Source: Phlegmacium glaucopus
Taxonomy: Eukaryota; Basidiomycota; Agaricomycetes; Agaricales; Cortinariaceae
Assembly (NCBI GenBank): GCA_015039465.1
Contig: MU130662.1
Location: 191,768-210,152, forward strand
Direction of reading: 5' to 3'
DNA: 18,385 bases
Of the stretch, positions 8,341 through 15,857 are shown piece by piece. How positions within the stretch are numbered: the stretch's first letter is position 1; every line of letters begins with the position of its first letter. Position numbers and translations under genes: made by a program. The notes beneath the pieces were generated by a model. The model had not been told where the DNA came from, searched no databases, and saw only the letters and a program-made list of their open reading frames with translations.

Positions 8341-8880
8341 CATGTGATCTCCTCTACCTACTATAAAAACCTCCTGTAATTTAGTTACAAGGAACAATAA
8401 AAAAGTATTCACCTCTCTCCCCAGAGTATAGAATTAAGTCTTGTCATCGTCTCTCTCGTCGTTCGCCTTCGTTTCATTGCGTTTTACTGCGAGTCGCCCA
8501 TACAGCGACTATACTTCGTCACTGCGTCGCCCCTTCGTCATTGCGTCGCCCCTTCGTCACTGCGTCTCCCCTTCGTCACTGCGTCGTCCCTTCGTCACTG
8601 CGTCGCCCCTTCGTCACTGCATCTCCCCTTCGTCACTGCATCTCCCCTTCGTCACTGCATCTCCCCTTCGTCACTGCGTCGCCACTTCGTTCCTTCGTCG
8701 CCCTTTCGTCATTCCATTGCTCCTCGTTTCGCTCGTCTCATATCTCGTCGCCCTACCTTAGTTGGAACCTTTCTGCATATACTTGACTCAGTGTTTAGGC
8801 CACCGAAGCCCCGAGCCGCATCACACCTCAGTTAGTACAGCACCTAGCGTACTGACAGTGTATCAACGGAATGTAACACA
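8341..8880 (+). mobile_element. LTR-like segment (promoter and poly(A) signal close together)
   Basis: A TATA box (CTATAAAAAC at 8361-8370) is followed only about 30 bp later by AACAATAAAAAAG at about 8393-8405. A promoter and a polyadenylation signal this close together are typical of an LTR with a short R region. Downstream sequence is a minisatellite and then a segment ending near GTATCAACGGAATGTAACACA. Exact LTR ends and target-site duplications were not found, so solo LTR is an inference. Confidence 0.45.
8514..8712 (+). repeat. 19-bp tandem minisatellite
   Basis: About ten copies of a 19-bp unit, consensus GCCCCTTCGTCACTGCGTC, with variants in the first base (G/T) and at CGTC/CATC. The last copies are more degenerate. 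It lies just after the LTR-like promoter. Because 19 is not a multiple of three, each frame reads the array differently; the Ser/Pro/Leu/Arg-rich frames over it are not evidence for a gene. Confidence 0.92.
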
Positions 8881-9129
8881 AGTAAGGTAAAGCAAGAGAG
8901 GAGAACAGATGAAATTACCACATTTTTGATCCCACCTTTGGAATGTTGTACTAAGCTACTTTTGCACTCCTTAAAAATCATCCTGCACACTTCACTTTTT
9001 CTGCGCATTATCTCGCACTTTAAAGCAAACCTTCACACCTCATAAAACCTCACTTTCACCTATTGAAGAGAACTACATCAACCCCACAATCTATGTAACT
9101 ACTTGCGGTCTGTCCCCACCACAGGTACA
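8881..9129. other. No recognisable feature
   Basis: AT-rich sequence with short C-rich words (CACTTT, CCTCA). I see no gene, RNA or repeat here. Confidence 0.5.
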
Positions 9130-9345
9130 TCACCGTCTTATGACCGTAAATTGTACGGCCGTACCTGTCAGACGGTATGGTGTGCAGCCCTCTTGGAAAT
9201 TGCCAGAGGGTTTGATATGCAATGTTTGGTTGCCAGCAGGGCTGATGCCTGTGGTAATAGTGGGGAGGTACACTGCCCCTTTGGGTAGTGTGATATTTGC
9301 ACTTGTTTGCTCCCTGCCAAATCTTTTTTGATAAATGGAAATCAA
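9130..9345 (-). pseudogene. Possible fragment of the SANT-like gene family
   Basis: A 71-codon minus-strand frame. The segment TITTGISPAGNQTLHIKP resembles, from memory, a conserved stretch (ITTG-GP-G-KTVH-QP) found downstream of FFPTLH in lineage-expanded basidiomycete proteins with an N-terminal Myb/SANT-like domain. It would fit as a downstream part of the gene remnant at 10131-11260. The match is short and could be chance. Confidence 0.3.
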
Positions 9346-9761
9346 CTTTTTGGGCTCATATCACATTGATTAAATAATATTGAAAGCCAAATTGGGTCAA
9401 AACTTTATTCTTCAGGGGGTTTCATTTTTGGAATGTTGGCTGCAGGCCCAAATTATTATATTGATAAGTGGAGATTAGGGAGAAATAAAAAAAATCAAAC
9501 CCATATCCCCCTGTGGCAATGGAAAATAAAAACTTTGATACACTCAACAGGGGTCAAATGTGAGGTAGCAAGGAGAAAAGTTGTTTTAGTTGTTGAGTCA
9601 CGAAAACCCAATTTACTGATACATAATACATGTCTGAGATGGTTGTGCTGCTACCACAAAAACAGCCTGATTGACATGTCTGCTCCCAAATTATCTACTA
9701 GAACATAAACTACCTAGTATTAATTTTATATCTATTTATTTCCTCCAAAACTTCACTTGTG
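9346..9761. other. No recognisable feature
   Basis: AT-rich, no conserved frame and no repeat seen. Probably decayed transposon sequence, judged only from its neighbours. Confidence 0.45.
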
Positions 9762-10070
9762 AATAGTGATTAACAGGGGTAACCCTCGGGTATCTCAATG
9801 CTGACCCGTACCCGTACCCCTGAGACCCTACCCATTAAACCCGCGAGTTTTCCCGTCAAAACAAGCCCAAAAACACCCAAAACAACCCAGAAATGAGCAA
9901 GATATGTGCTAAATGATATTTTATATCATTTTGGCTATATCTCCACCAATTCTCATCTGTTTTAGATGTTCTAGGGCTCGTTTTGTAGGTGGCGGGTACA
10001 GGGATCTGTACCCATCTGTACCCGGCCTGCTTACCCGCAGGAATTCAAAAAACCCGTGGTGATCACTATT
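9762..10070. mobile_element. MITE-like element with terminal inverted repeats
   Basis: AATAGTGATTAACAGGGG at 9762-9779 and the reverse complement of 10053-10070 (AATAGTGATCACCACGGG) match at 15 of 18 positions. The 309-bp element is non-coding. Internally the left side is rich in ACCCGTACCC words and the right side in the complementary GGGTACAGGGA / TGTACCC words, with a central palindrome AAATGATAT-TTT-ATATCATTT at about 9911-9931. It sits among broken gene fragments. The target-site duplication is unclear; a 3-4 bp TTGT/TGT is possible. Confidence 0.7.
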
Positions 10071-10130
10071 TGTAAAGCCATTGAATGAAGGTTGGACCAA
10101 TTTTCCACTCTTGAAGTGGCTGTGCAATGA

Positions 10131-10410
10131 CTATGCTGCTGCTTCTATTTGCAGATGGTGTGCCTCCCCAGTAATAATGATCAATGTTGCATTGGGATAG
10201 GTCACAAGGATAGAGTGGAGGGTTGGGAAGAACAGAAATTCCTGCTCAATTTTTTCTGTTTGAAAATCAGTGCATAGTATAAAAATTACAGCATAGCACA
10301 TACCCCACAGATTCCTGGCCTCAGGTGTTGTCTGTTTGTTTGGGCCATCCATCACCTGGAATGTAGAAGTCAAGGTACTGATCAGCATCTTGGGACTGAC
10401 TTTCAACATC
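10131..10410 (-). pseudogene. Gene fragment with intron, downstream part of SANT-like gene
   Basis: Two exons on the minus strand. The upstream exon encodes DADQYLDFYIPGDG and, after a frame change at a duplicated GATG (GATGGATGG), PNKQTTPEARNLW. An intron follows at 10303-10256 (48 nt, GTATGT to AAACAG, with CACTGAT as branch-like sequence). Splicing keeps the frame and gives EKIEQEFLFFPTLHSILVTYP. The order YLDFYIPGDGP - NLW - FFPTLH agrees with a family of basidiomycete proteins I recall as expanded and transposon-associated, in which these follow a Myb/SANT-like domain. It ends at TAG near 10131, and the homologous sequence then seems lost. Function unknown. Confidence 0.5.
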
Positions 10411-10621
10411 TAATCCTCCACTCATAATGCAAAGTCATTTTGCATGTCTAGTGTACTGTTTATGCAACCCAAGAGTATATTAGAAAGGACTCAGTTTAAA
10501 AGACTACATAACACATACTTGTTTATCCTTCCTCACACCCTCTCTGCAACAACAGTTGCATGTTTGTCCAATGTTTGTCAGGGGATACCCAGTTTCTTGT
10601 GAGACCAGCCAAACACAATGA

Positions 10622-10662
10622 TCCCAAAACTTAAACCAAAACCCAAACCAAAACCCAAATTT
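10622..10662 (+). repeat. 6-bp word array (AAACCC / AAACCA)
   Basis: A short run AAACTTAAACCAAAACCC... with period about 6 bp on one strand only. It precedes the tandem duplication at 10742. No function apparent. Confidence 0.6.
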
Positions 10663-10741
10663 AGAAAACCTGAATTTAGAGAGTTTAACTTCCTTTCTAT
10701 TTTCACTTTTCTCCATTTTTCAAAATTCCTGCCAATTGCAT

Positions 10742-10985
10742 GAATTGAACACAAATCAGCACCTGAACCTGAACCTACCACCTTTTATTCATCTCAATAT
10801 TGTATCATCTTTTATTTCATTTTCCTTCACAATCCTGTTTTTACTCCTTTTCCTTTATTTTGTTTTTTTGGCTGAACTGACACCCAAATTGGCACCTGAA
10901 CCTGAACATATTTACCTTCATTTATTTTTAATATTGTGCCACTTTTTATTTTATTATTTTTCACAACTCTGTTATCCCCATATTA
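10742..10985 (+). repeat. Tandem duplication of about 135 bp
   Basis: The segment starting at about 10742 is repeated starting at about 10877. Both begin with a TGAAC/TGACAC word, share GCACCTGAACCTGAAC, continue with CCTTYATT..AATATTGT, and end TTTTTCACAAYYCTGTT. The copies are diverged, so this is an old duplication. T-rich and non-coding. Confidence 0.75.
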
Positions 10986-11030
10986 GCATTTAAATACACC
11001 TTCACCTTAGCTGGGATCTTATCCTTTCCT

Positions 11031-11104
11031 CTTTGGATCCCCTGCTAGGTGAGCTGTCTGTGATTAGTAATCTGTAATATAATTAACTTTGGATCCCCTG
11101 CTAG
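11031..11104 (+). repeat. 18-bp direct repeat pair
   Basis: CTTTGGATCCCCTGCTAG occurs at 11031-11048 and exactly again at 11087-11104, 56 bp apart. This may be a short tandem duplication or a target-site duplication around a 38-bp insert. It lies in what would be the intron after the SANT-like exon. Confidence 0.85.
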
Positions 11105-11161
11105 TCTGACTAAGTCAGTGCTGCAGTTGCCCTAACAATGTTGTTCCACAATTGTACTTAC

Positions 11162-11265
11162 CTCATCCCCATCCATTTCTCCAAAAAGAACTCTGAAGTT
11201 CTCATGTTTTCTCATCTCAGCAACAAGTTTCCAAGTTAGTTTGTCATTGTTCACAGTCCATGGAA
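11162..11265 (-). pseudogene. Myb/SANT-like exon of a disrupted gene
   Basis: The minus strand encodes WTVNNDKLTWKLVAEM followed by RKHENFRVLFGEMDGDE and then a splice donor GTAAGT at 11161-11156. The pattern (Trp, then LTW-L---M, then F-VLFG) fits the first helices of a Myb/SANT-like DNA-binding domain of the type carried by transposon-associated basidiomycete proteins and by the second ORF of PIF/Harbinger elements. The 5' end of the exon is cut by the boundary motif of array C just upstream (11286-11305). Assigning it to the same gene as 10131-10410 is an inference from order and strand. Confidence 0.5.
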
Positions 11266-11285
11266 ACAGGAGTATACTATTAGCA

Positions 11286-11305
11286 AGGTCTTTACACTCC
11301 CCCAC
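11286..11305 (+). repeat. 20-bp boundary motif, copy C
   Basis: AGGTCTTTACACTCCCCCAC, identical to the copy at 2709-2728 (minus). It separates the SANT-like exon (left) from array C (right). Confidence 0.8.
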
Positions 11306-11358
11306 ATTGTCTGGCCAGACTCTGCCAGACTTCCACCAGACTCCAGCAAAGTCTGATG
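11306..11358 (+). repeat. Short-word array C (CCAGACTCTG units)
   Basis: About five 10-11 bp units: CCAGACTCTG, CCAGACTTCCA, CCAGACTCCAG and so on. It is the shortest of the arrays and uses nearly the same word as array D. On its right the LINE coding sequence begins abruptly; the LINE frame stays open across the whole array to 11251, adding about 36 foreign residues (such as LLESGGSLAESG). Confidence 0.78.
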
Positions 11359-11979
11359 ACTCTGTTCGTCTGTGGTAGGTTCATATTTCCATTTCTCTGG
11401 TGGGTATGGTACTGTGGGTGCTTCTAGGGCTGGCGCCACTTGAACTGGGAAGAATAGCTTATATAGCATTTTCCCTTTGTCTTGGTTGGAGTATGCTTCC
11501 TGAGTAACCTCCTTGGTTATTGGATCCCTAATTTGCAGGGTGGGTACTCTGCACCTTCCACTGTCATTTGCTGGTCCTGACACCATTCTATTTGCTGTCC
11601 AGATCCCCTCCTTGTCTAATGATTCCAACCATTCTGCCCAATGCTCCACCTTTGTATCTCTGATCGCCTGTGAGTAGTTGTTTCTTGCTTGTCTGTATGA
11701 TTCATGTACTGGGTCCTCGTCTATCACTCTTCTCCCATATGACTTTCTTGCCCACTTTTCCTTCTCCTTTTTCAACCCCACTAACTCCTTTGTCCACCAC
11801 CTTTTTGAGTATGGGCTTAGTTTGGTCATTGGGACATGCTCCTGAATTGCCTCTTTGATTATTGTATCCAGTTGCACAAGCTTCTCCTGCATATCTTCGA
11901 TTGAAGTTAATTCCTCTGGCTCTCCTGCTATGCCCAACCCTCTTTCCAATGTTGTCCAAAACTCCTCCCAATCTGTCAT
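11359..11979 (-). pseudogene. LINE ORF2: linker between endonuclease and RT, truncated
   Basis: An open segment starting MTDWEEFWTTLERGL, containing the WWTKELVGLKKEKEKW pattern that follows the endonuclease in agaric LINE proteins, and ending at EPTTDEQ. It is in the same frame as the second endonuclease segment, separated only by the TGA at 12012. The normal continuation is the RT domain; here array C takes its place. Confidence 0.88.
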
Positions 11980-12009
11980 TTTATAGTCGTATTTGTTGAC
12001 ATGGTATGA

Positions 12010-12778
12010 TCATTTTGGTTCAATTTCCAAGTGACTTATTATTGGCATATGATCCGTTTTTTGTGGTCGTAGATGCAGTTTGGTGTTACAGAATATGAAC
12101 ACTTTGCTCAGTGCTTCTGAACTGAAAATGTGATCTACTTGTGTGTAATTATTTGTTGTGCATGCTTCTAGTGTCGGTATGTCTTTAGGAAGCATCATTC
12201 TCATGTCGTATCTGTTGATCAACTCAAGCAAAGGTTGCGTAGCTTCTAGTGCTGCTCTTGTGAAAAGGTGCGCATTCCTTTCTTCATCCCATATTGGGTG
12301 ATGTCGGTTGAAATCTCCCAACTATAGGTAATGCTCTATCCCCTCTTCCTCTCATCTCCCCCTATTCCTCCATCTCTCTCTAATAAATTCCTTCACCACA
12401 TCTAGACTCCTGTTATGTTCAGTCATTATACACATTGATTATGCATATGCTCCTGAATTCCCCGTGCAACTGCACCCTGGTTACATCTGTTGAATCCAAT
12501 GGTATGTTGGTCCAGTTATTTGTGGACATTTTGTGATTGATTAATATAATGGATCTGGTTTTGCTGGGGTTTTCTAGATGTTTTTTAGGATATATCACTA
12601 TCCAATGTGGATTAGCTCGTGTTCTTCCCAGGAAGTCAATGTGTGGTTCTTGTAACACCACCACATTGTAATTATTGTCTTTCAATGATTGAAGAAGATC
12701 AATTTGCCCTTCCAATGACTGGTTGATATTCTGCTGCCAAATTTTAAGCTTCTGGGGTTATGTGCTTCTGTCGTATCA
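12010..12778 (-). pseudogene. LINE ORF2: AP-like endonuclease domain, decayed
   Basis: An exonuclease-endonuclease-phosphatase domain that would nick the target DNA for target-primed reverse transcription. The first part has KIWQQNINQSLEGQ and the catalytic QEPHID; the second has LGDFNRHHPIWDE and ends with TDHMPIISHLEI, so the metal-binding Glu, Asp-Asn and Asp-His are all readable. The two parts are joined by a 1-nt frameshift near 12420 (GACTGAACAT). Stops: TAA at 12760, TGA at 12354, TAG at 12324, TGA at 12012 (first base, minus strand). Confidence 0.92.
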
Positions 12779-14670
12779 GACATATGAAAGTATGCTGGCA
12801 TGTCTTTCCATTATGATTTCTTGGTCAAATTCTTCCAGTTGTTCTGCCCATGACCTTGTGTCTTTTTTAGCCCATGCTTCCATTAGTGTCATCTGCATTG
12901 TTGGTCCTTTGTTTTTTAGTGCATCCTGTCTAAAGTTCCTTTTCCCCCCCTCTTGTTGAACCCTTCCTGTTAATCCTCTATCGATTTCATTTGCTTTATC
13001 CTTCCCCTGTGTTTCTTGTTCCATGTTTTCCTCTGCTTCTATAATCTTTTGCATCCCTGCCTGGTGCTTCTCTGCCCTCCTCCCTCTCCTTGTTGTCCAC
13101 CTGCTAAATGTCCTCTTCCCTCCCTATAGTGCTCCTTGTTGTGACCCCTCTCCTGCTCCTCCTCTACCGCCTATCTCTTCCTCCTTATTTGCATATGTTT
13201 CCCAGGTGTCTGGGTCTGTTGTGCAGAAATACTTGTATGTGTTTTCTTGGTGCATCTTATTCATCCTCTCCACCCTTTCTAAAAACACCAGACATCTTCT
13301 ATCTGCTGCTCTGTGCCCTTTGGAGTGCCCATTATTTTTTGCCTGACAGTTTGAACATTCTTGGTTTTGATGCATTCACTTGTTCTGTGTTGTTTTCCAC
13401 AATGCCCACACACATTGTAAGTTGATGTACACTTTGCTGCTTTGTGTTCCCTGAAACATTGACACTTTAGGCATCTTCACAGCTCCTGTGTCTGTTTTCT
13501 TCCCCATACCTTCTTCCCTTCTATGAATAGCCTGTATCTTATGGCCTGATTGGCGTCTTCTCAATTTGTGAATCCTATTATTGCTATTGCTGTTCTTTGT
13601 CCTGGTGTTCATAAGTGAGTTGGTTTGATCCATCTGGCTTCTTGGATAACCATGTTTTGTAGCCTGCTTGCAATTTTGATTGATGTCCATGCCTCCTTTT
13701 GTTCGACGTTGAACGAAGTTGGTACCCAGTCTATTACCACTTCATATGTCTGGGCCTTGTGGTCCATTGTCGATCCCATCTTTCCTATAAACTGCCTCAT
13801 CACCTCCTTTCCTCTAATCCATTCCACGGCCTTAACTGAATTCATCTCGTATACCAACTCCCCTGCTCCATTTGCTTTGTTGACCCCTATGAACCTCACC
13901 CCCTCTGGTTTCTCTATATCACATTTGTCCATTAACTCAATGGCAATGTTCACTTTCTCCACTAATTCTTTTTCCAACATTGTGTATATGTCCTCCCCCG
14001 CCATTCCATCCGCTTTGGCTAACCTTATCTTCCTCTTTTGTAATTCTGCCTTCACTACCACATTTGCATGCAATGTTGGAATCGCCCTCCTTGCTCTGCT
14101 AGTATATGTGTCCTCCCTTTCATCACTACTCCTCTTGATTGTTCCACTTTTTTCTGCTCTCATTTCTGACTTTACTGTTGCTGATGCTATAATTGTGTCA
14201 GCTGCTTCTTTAAGTTCCATTGCAATATTGTGACATTCATCTTGAAATTCATCCATTGTGCTGCCTGTTGTTATCGCTACTGTCGTCATTTGTTCCACCA
14301 CTTCTTCCAGTTCCTTCTTGACATGTTTTGTTGCCAGTTGAATTGATTCTCCTATTAAGTCTGATATTACATCTGGTGTGCTTCTTTGGTGTGTATCAGA
14401 TATTAGGAATGATAATGCTCTGAAGGTGTCTGAGTTGAATTTGGGTGATTTGGTCTGTTGCAATAAATGCATAGTGATTACGCTCAGTGTTTCTATTGTC
14501 AATGCTGCATTATCTTGGTCAAGTTCCCCATTTGCTAAGAAGTTTCTAGCTGTGGTAACATCTGTGATTTCCATGGTGGACGGTTTAGCATGCTCTTCAC
14601 ATGTTTTGTGTATTACATTGCTTGATGCTCTGGTGACTCAAATGTGTGGCCCTAATGCTGGTTCCGGCAT
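12779..14670 (-). pseudogene. LINE ORF1: gag-like RNA-binding protein, decayed
   Basis: The likely start is the ATG at 14670 (MPEPALGPHI), with TGA ten codons later. The long body (14574-13609) has a helical, charged N-terminal half and an RRM-like region ending in ARWIKPTHL. In the same frame follow TPGQRTAIAI and two zinc knuckles, CLKCQCFREHKAAKC and CGHCGKQHRTSEC. One frameshift near 13376-13390 leads to a third Cys/His cluster (CSNCQAKNNGHSKGH) and the C-terminal segment ENTYKYFCTTDPDTWE typical of fungal LINE ORF1. In-frame stops are TGA at 14640, 13611, 13563, 13479 and 12778, and TAG at 13126 (first base, minus strand). The role would be binding the element RNA in an RNP. Some of this may instead be the start of ORF2. 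Confidence 0.9.
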
Positions 14671-15010
14671 TGTTTCTCTGTGCTGGATTGAGGTATACTG
14701 TGTTTTATATGGCTGTATATTGTGTGACTACTCTACTTTGATACTACCCAAAGACCTAGATACCAATTCTTCCAGCTTAGGTGAGTGTGGGAACAAAAAG
14801 GTGAGGTGGTGGTTGTAGATCAAGGAGCTCCTGTGACATGATTTGCTATCCAAGTATATACCTACTCCTATATCTAGCACTTATACCTGTACTTGGACCT
14901 CCTTATCACACAAATATATGATTTTTCACAAATATTTGCATGCTTAATGAATGCTTAATAATACAAGCTGCCATGATTGAGTAAGGTACCCTCCATCTTT
15001 TCCTGCTTTC
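14671..15010. other. LINE 5' flank, no gene
   Basis: Probably includes the LINE 5' UTR just upstream of 14670. From about 14830 it is AT-rich without recognisable features. I could not place the LINE end or a target-site duplication. Confidence 0.4.
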
Positions 15011-15017
15011 CACTAGG

Positions 15018-15155
15018 GATGCCAAAGTTCAGTTTGGTTTGGTTCAGTGGCACCCATTTTGTCAGAACCAGAACCAGAACCAGAACTGAACCAACAAAAC
15101 TGGTTCTACTAGTTTAGTTCTGGTTCAGAACAGTTCAGAAAGATAAGAACCATTT
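15018..15155. repeat. Self-complementary 6-bp word element (GAACCA / GGTTCAG)
   Basis: The left half has TTTGGTTTGGTTCAGTGG; the middle has three AGAACC units followed by ACTGAACC; the right half has GGTTCTAC and AGTTCTGGTTCAG. Both strands of the same word are present, so it can fold back (GGTTCAGT with ACTGAACC; AGAACCAGAACT with AGTTCTGGTTC). It is non-coding. The period is 6 bp, unlike arrays A-D. Confidence 0.7.
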
Positions 15156-15384
15156 AAAAATAGACTTTTGTTAGGATATCACCAATTAGACAAGAAATTT
15201 TCATTTTAAATTTTATTTTCTACATCAGCAAACTCAGGGATTTCCCATAGTGTGTCATAGTCATGTCACACTAAATTATAGTATCCTATAGTCATGTCAC
15301 TGTAACTATAGTGAATTATAGTTTCATAGCATCCATGTGACACACACCAGTGCTGTCTAGCATCATCTAGCCTCATCACTATGG
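15156..15384. repeat. AT-rich segment with CATAGTCATGTCAC repeats
   Basis: (C)ATAGTCATGTCAC occurs near 15257 and again near 15286. CTATAGT / ACTATAG form a small inverted repeat, and GTGTGACATG at about 15479-15488, inside array D, is the reverse complement of CATGTCACAC at about 15262. There is no gene. Array D may be inserted in, or have copied part of, this segment. Confidence 0.55.
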
Positions 15385-15404
15385 AGGACTGTACACTCCC
15401 CCAC
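15385..15404 (+). repeat. 20-bp boundary motif, copy D
   Basis: AGGACTGTACACTCCCCCAC, differing at two of 20 positions from the B and C copies. The array lies on the same side (3' of CCCCCAC) as in B and C. Confidence 0.8.
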
Positions 15405-15795
15405 ATACTCCGCCGGAATCCGGTGGACTTTACCAGAGTCCAGTGGACTCCACTGGACTCAAGTTCTGGACTGTTGTAGTGTGACATGGGCCAAATTTGC
15501 CAGTCCAGTCCAGTCCGTAAGAGTCCACCAGAGTCTCCAGACTCTGGTGGACTCTTACCAGACTTAATCTGGTGAATTCCACCAGACTTGTCCAGTGGAC
15601 TCTGCTGGACTCTGCTGGACTCTGCTGGACTCCAGCAACTCTACTGGACTGCAGCAGAGTCCAGCAAAGTCTGCCAGATTCCAGCAGAGTCTGCCAGATT
15701 CGAGCAGAGTCTGGCAGAGTCTGGCAGACTCCGGCAGACTCTGCTGGACTCTGATGGACTCTGCTGGAATCTGCTGGAATCTACCGGACTCTCGT
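15405..15795 (+). repeat. Short-word array D (ACTCTGCTGG / CCAGCAGAGT units)
   Basis: About 390 bp. Positions 15597-15630 hold exact 10-bp repeats ACTCTGCTGG; from about 15655 the reverse-complement form CCAGCAGAGT takes over, with CCAGATT variants, and from about 15740 the first form returns. A perfect 19-bp palindrome with a 4-nt loop lies at 15517-15558. A non-repetitive piece at 15475-15500 interrupts it. Reading frames through it give Leu/Asp/Ser/Gly repeats only. The right end near 15795 is not marked by a copy of the boundary motif. Confidence 0.85.
15517..15558. repeat. Perfect 19-bp hairpin palindrome inside array D
   Basis: The left arm 15517-15535 (GTAAGAGTCCACCAGAGTC) is exactly reverse-complementary to 15540-15558, with loop TCCA. 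Complete identity suggests recent formation or gene conversion, since surrounding units are diverged. Confidence 0.93.
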
Positions 15796-15857
15796 CTAAG
15801 TCAAACACTGATTATCTAATTAAATATATATATATATTATCATGATGTAAAATTGTG

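Larger units (their letters stand above)
11359..14670 (-). mobile_element. Tad1-like LINE, truncated before the reverse transcriptase
   Basis: A non-LTR retrotransposon of the type common in agarics. Reading right to left it has a gag-like ORF1 with zinc knuckles, an exonuclease-endonuclease-phosphatase domain and the linker to the RT. It stops at PPEKWKYEPTTDEQ, the point where the RT fingers should begin, and array C follows. The RT and 3' end are therefore missing. Coding is interrupted by at least ten nonsense codons and two frameshifts, so the copy is dead. The true 5' end of the element beyond 14670 is not defined. Confidence 0.92.

Noticed and set aside
8441..8786. Overlapping plus-strand ORFs with repeated RRPFVTASPL-type peptides
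   Set aside because: They are translations of the 19-bp minisatellite; two different frames give similar peptides because of the repeat.
13625..14233. 202-codon plus-strand ORF opposite LINE ORF1
   Set aside because: It is a shadow of the LINE coding strand; hydrophobic composition is the usual antisense artefact.
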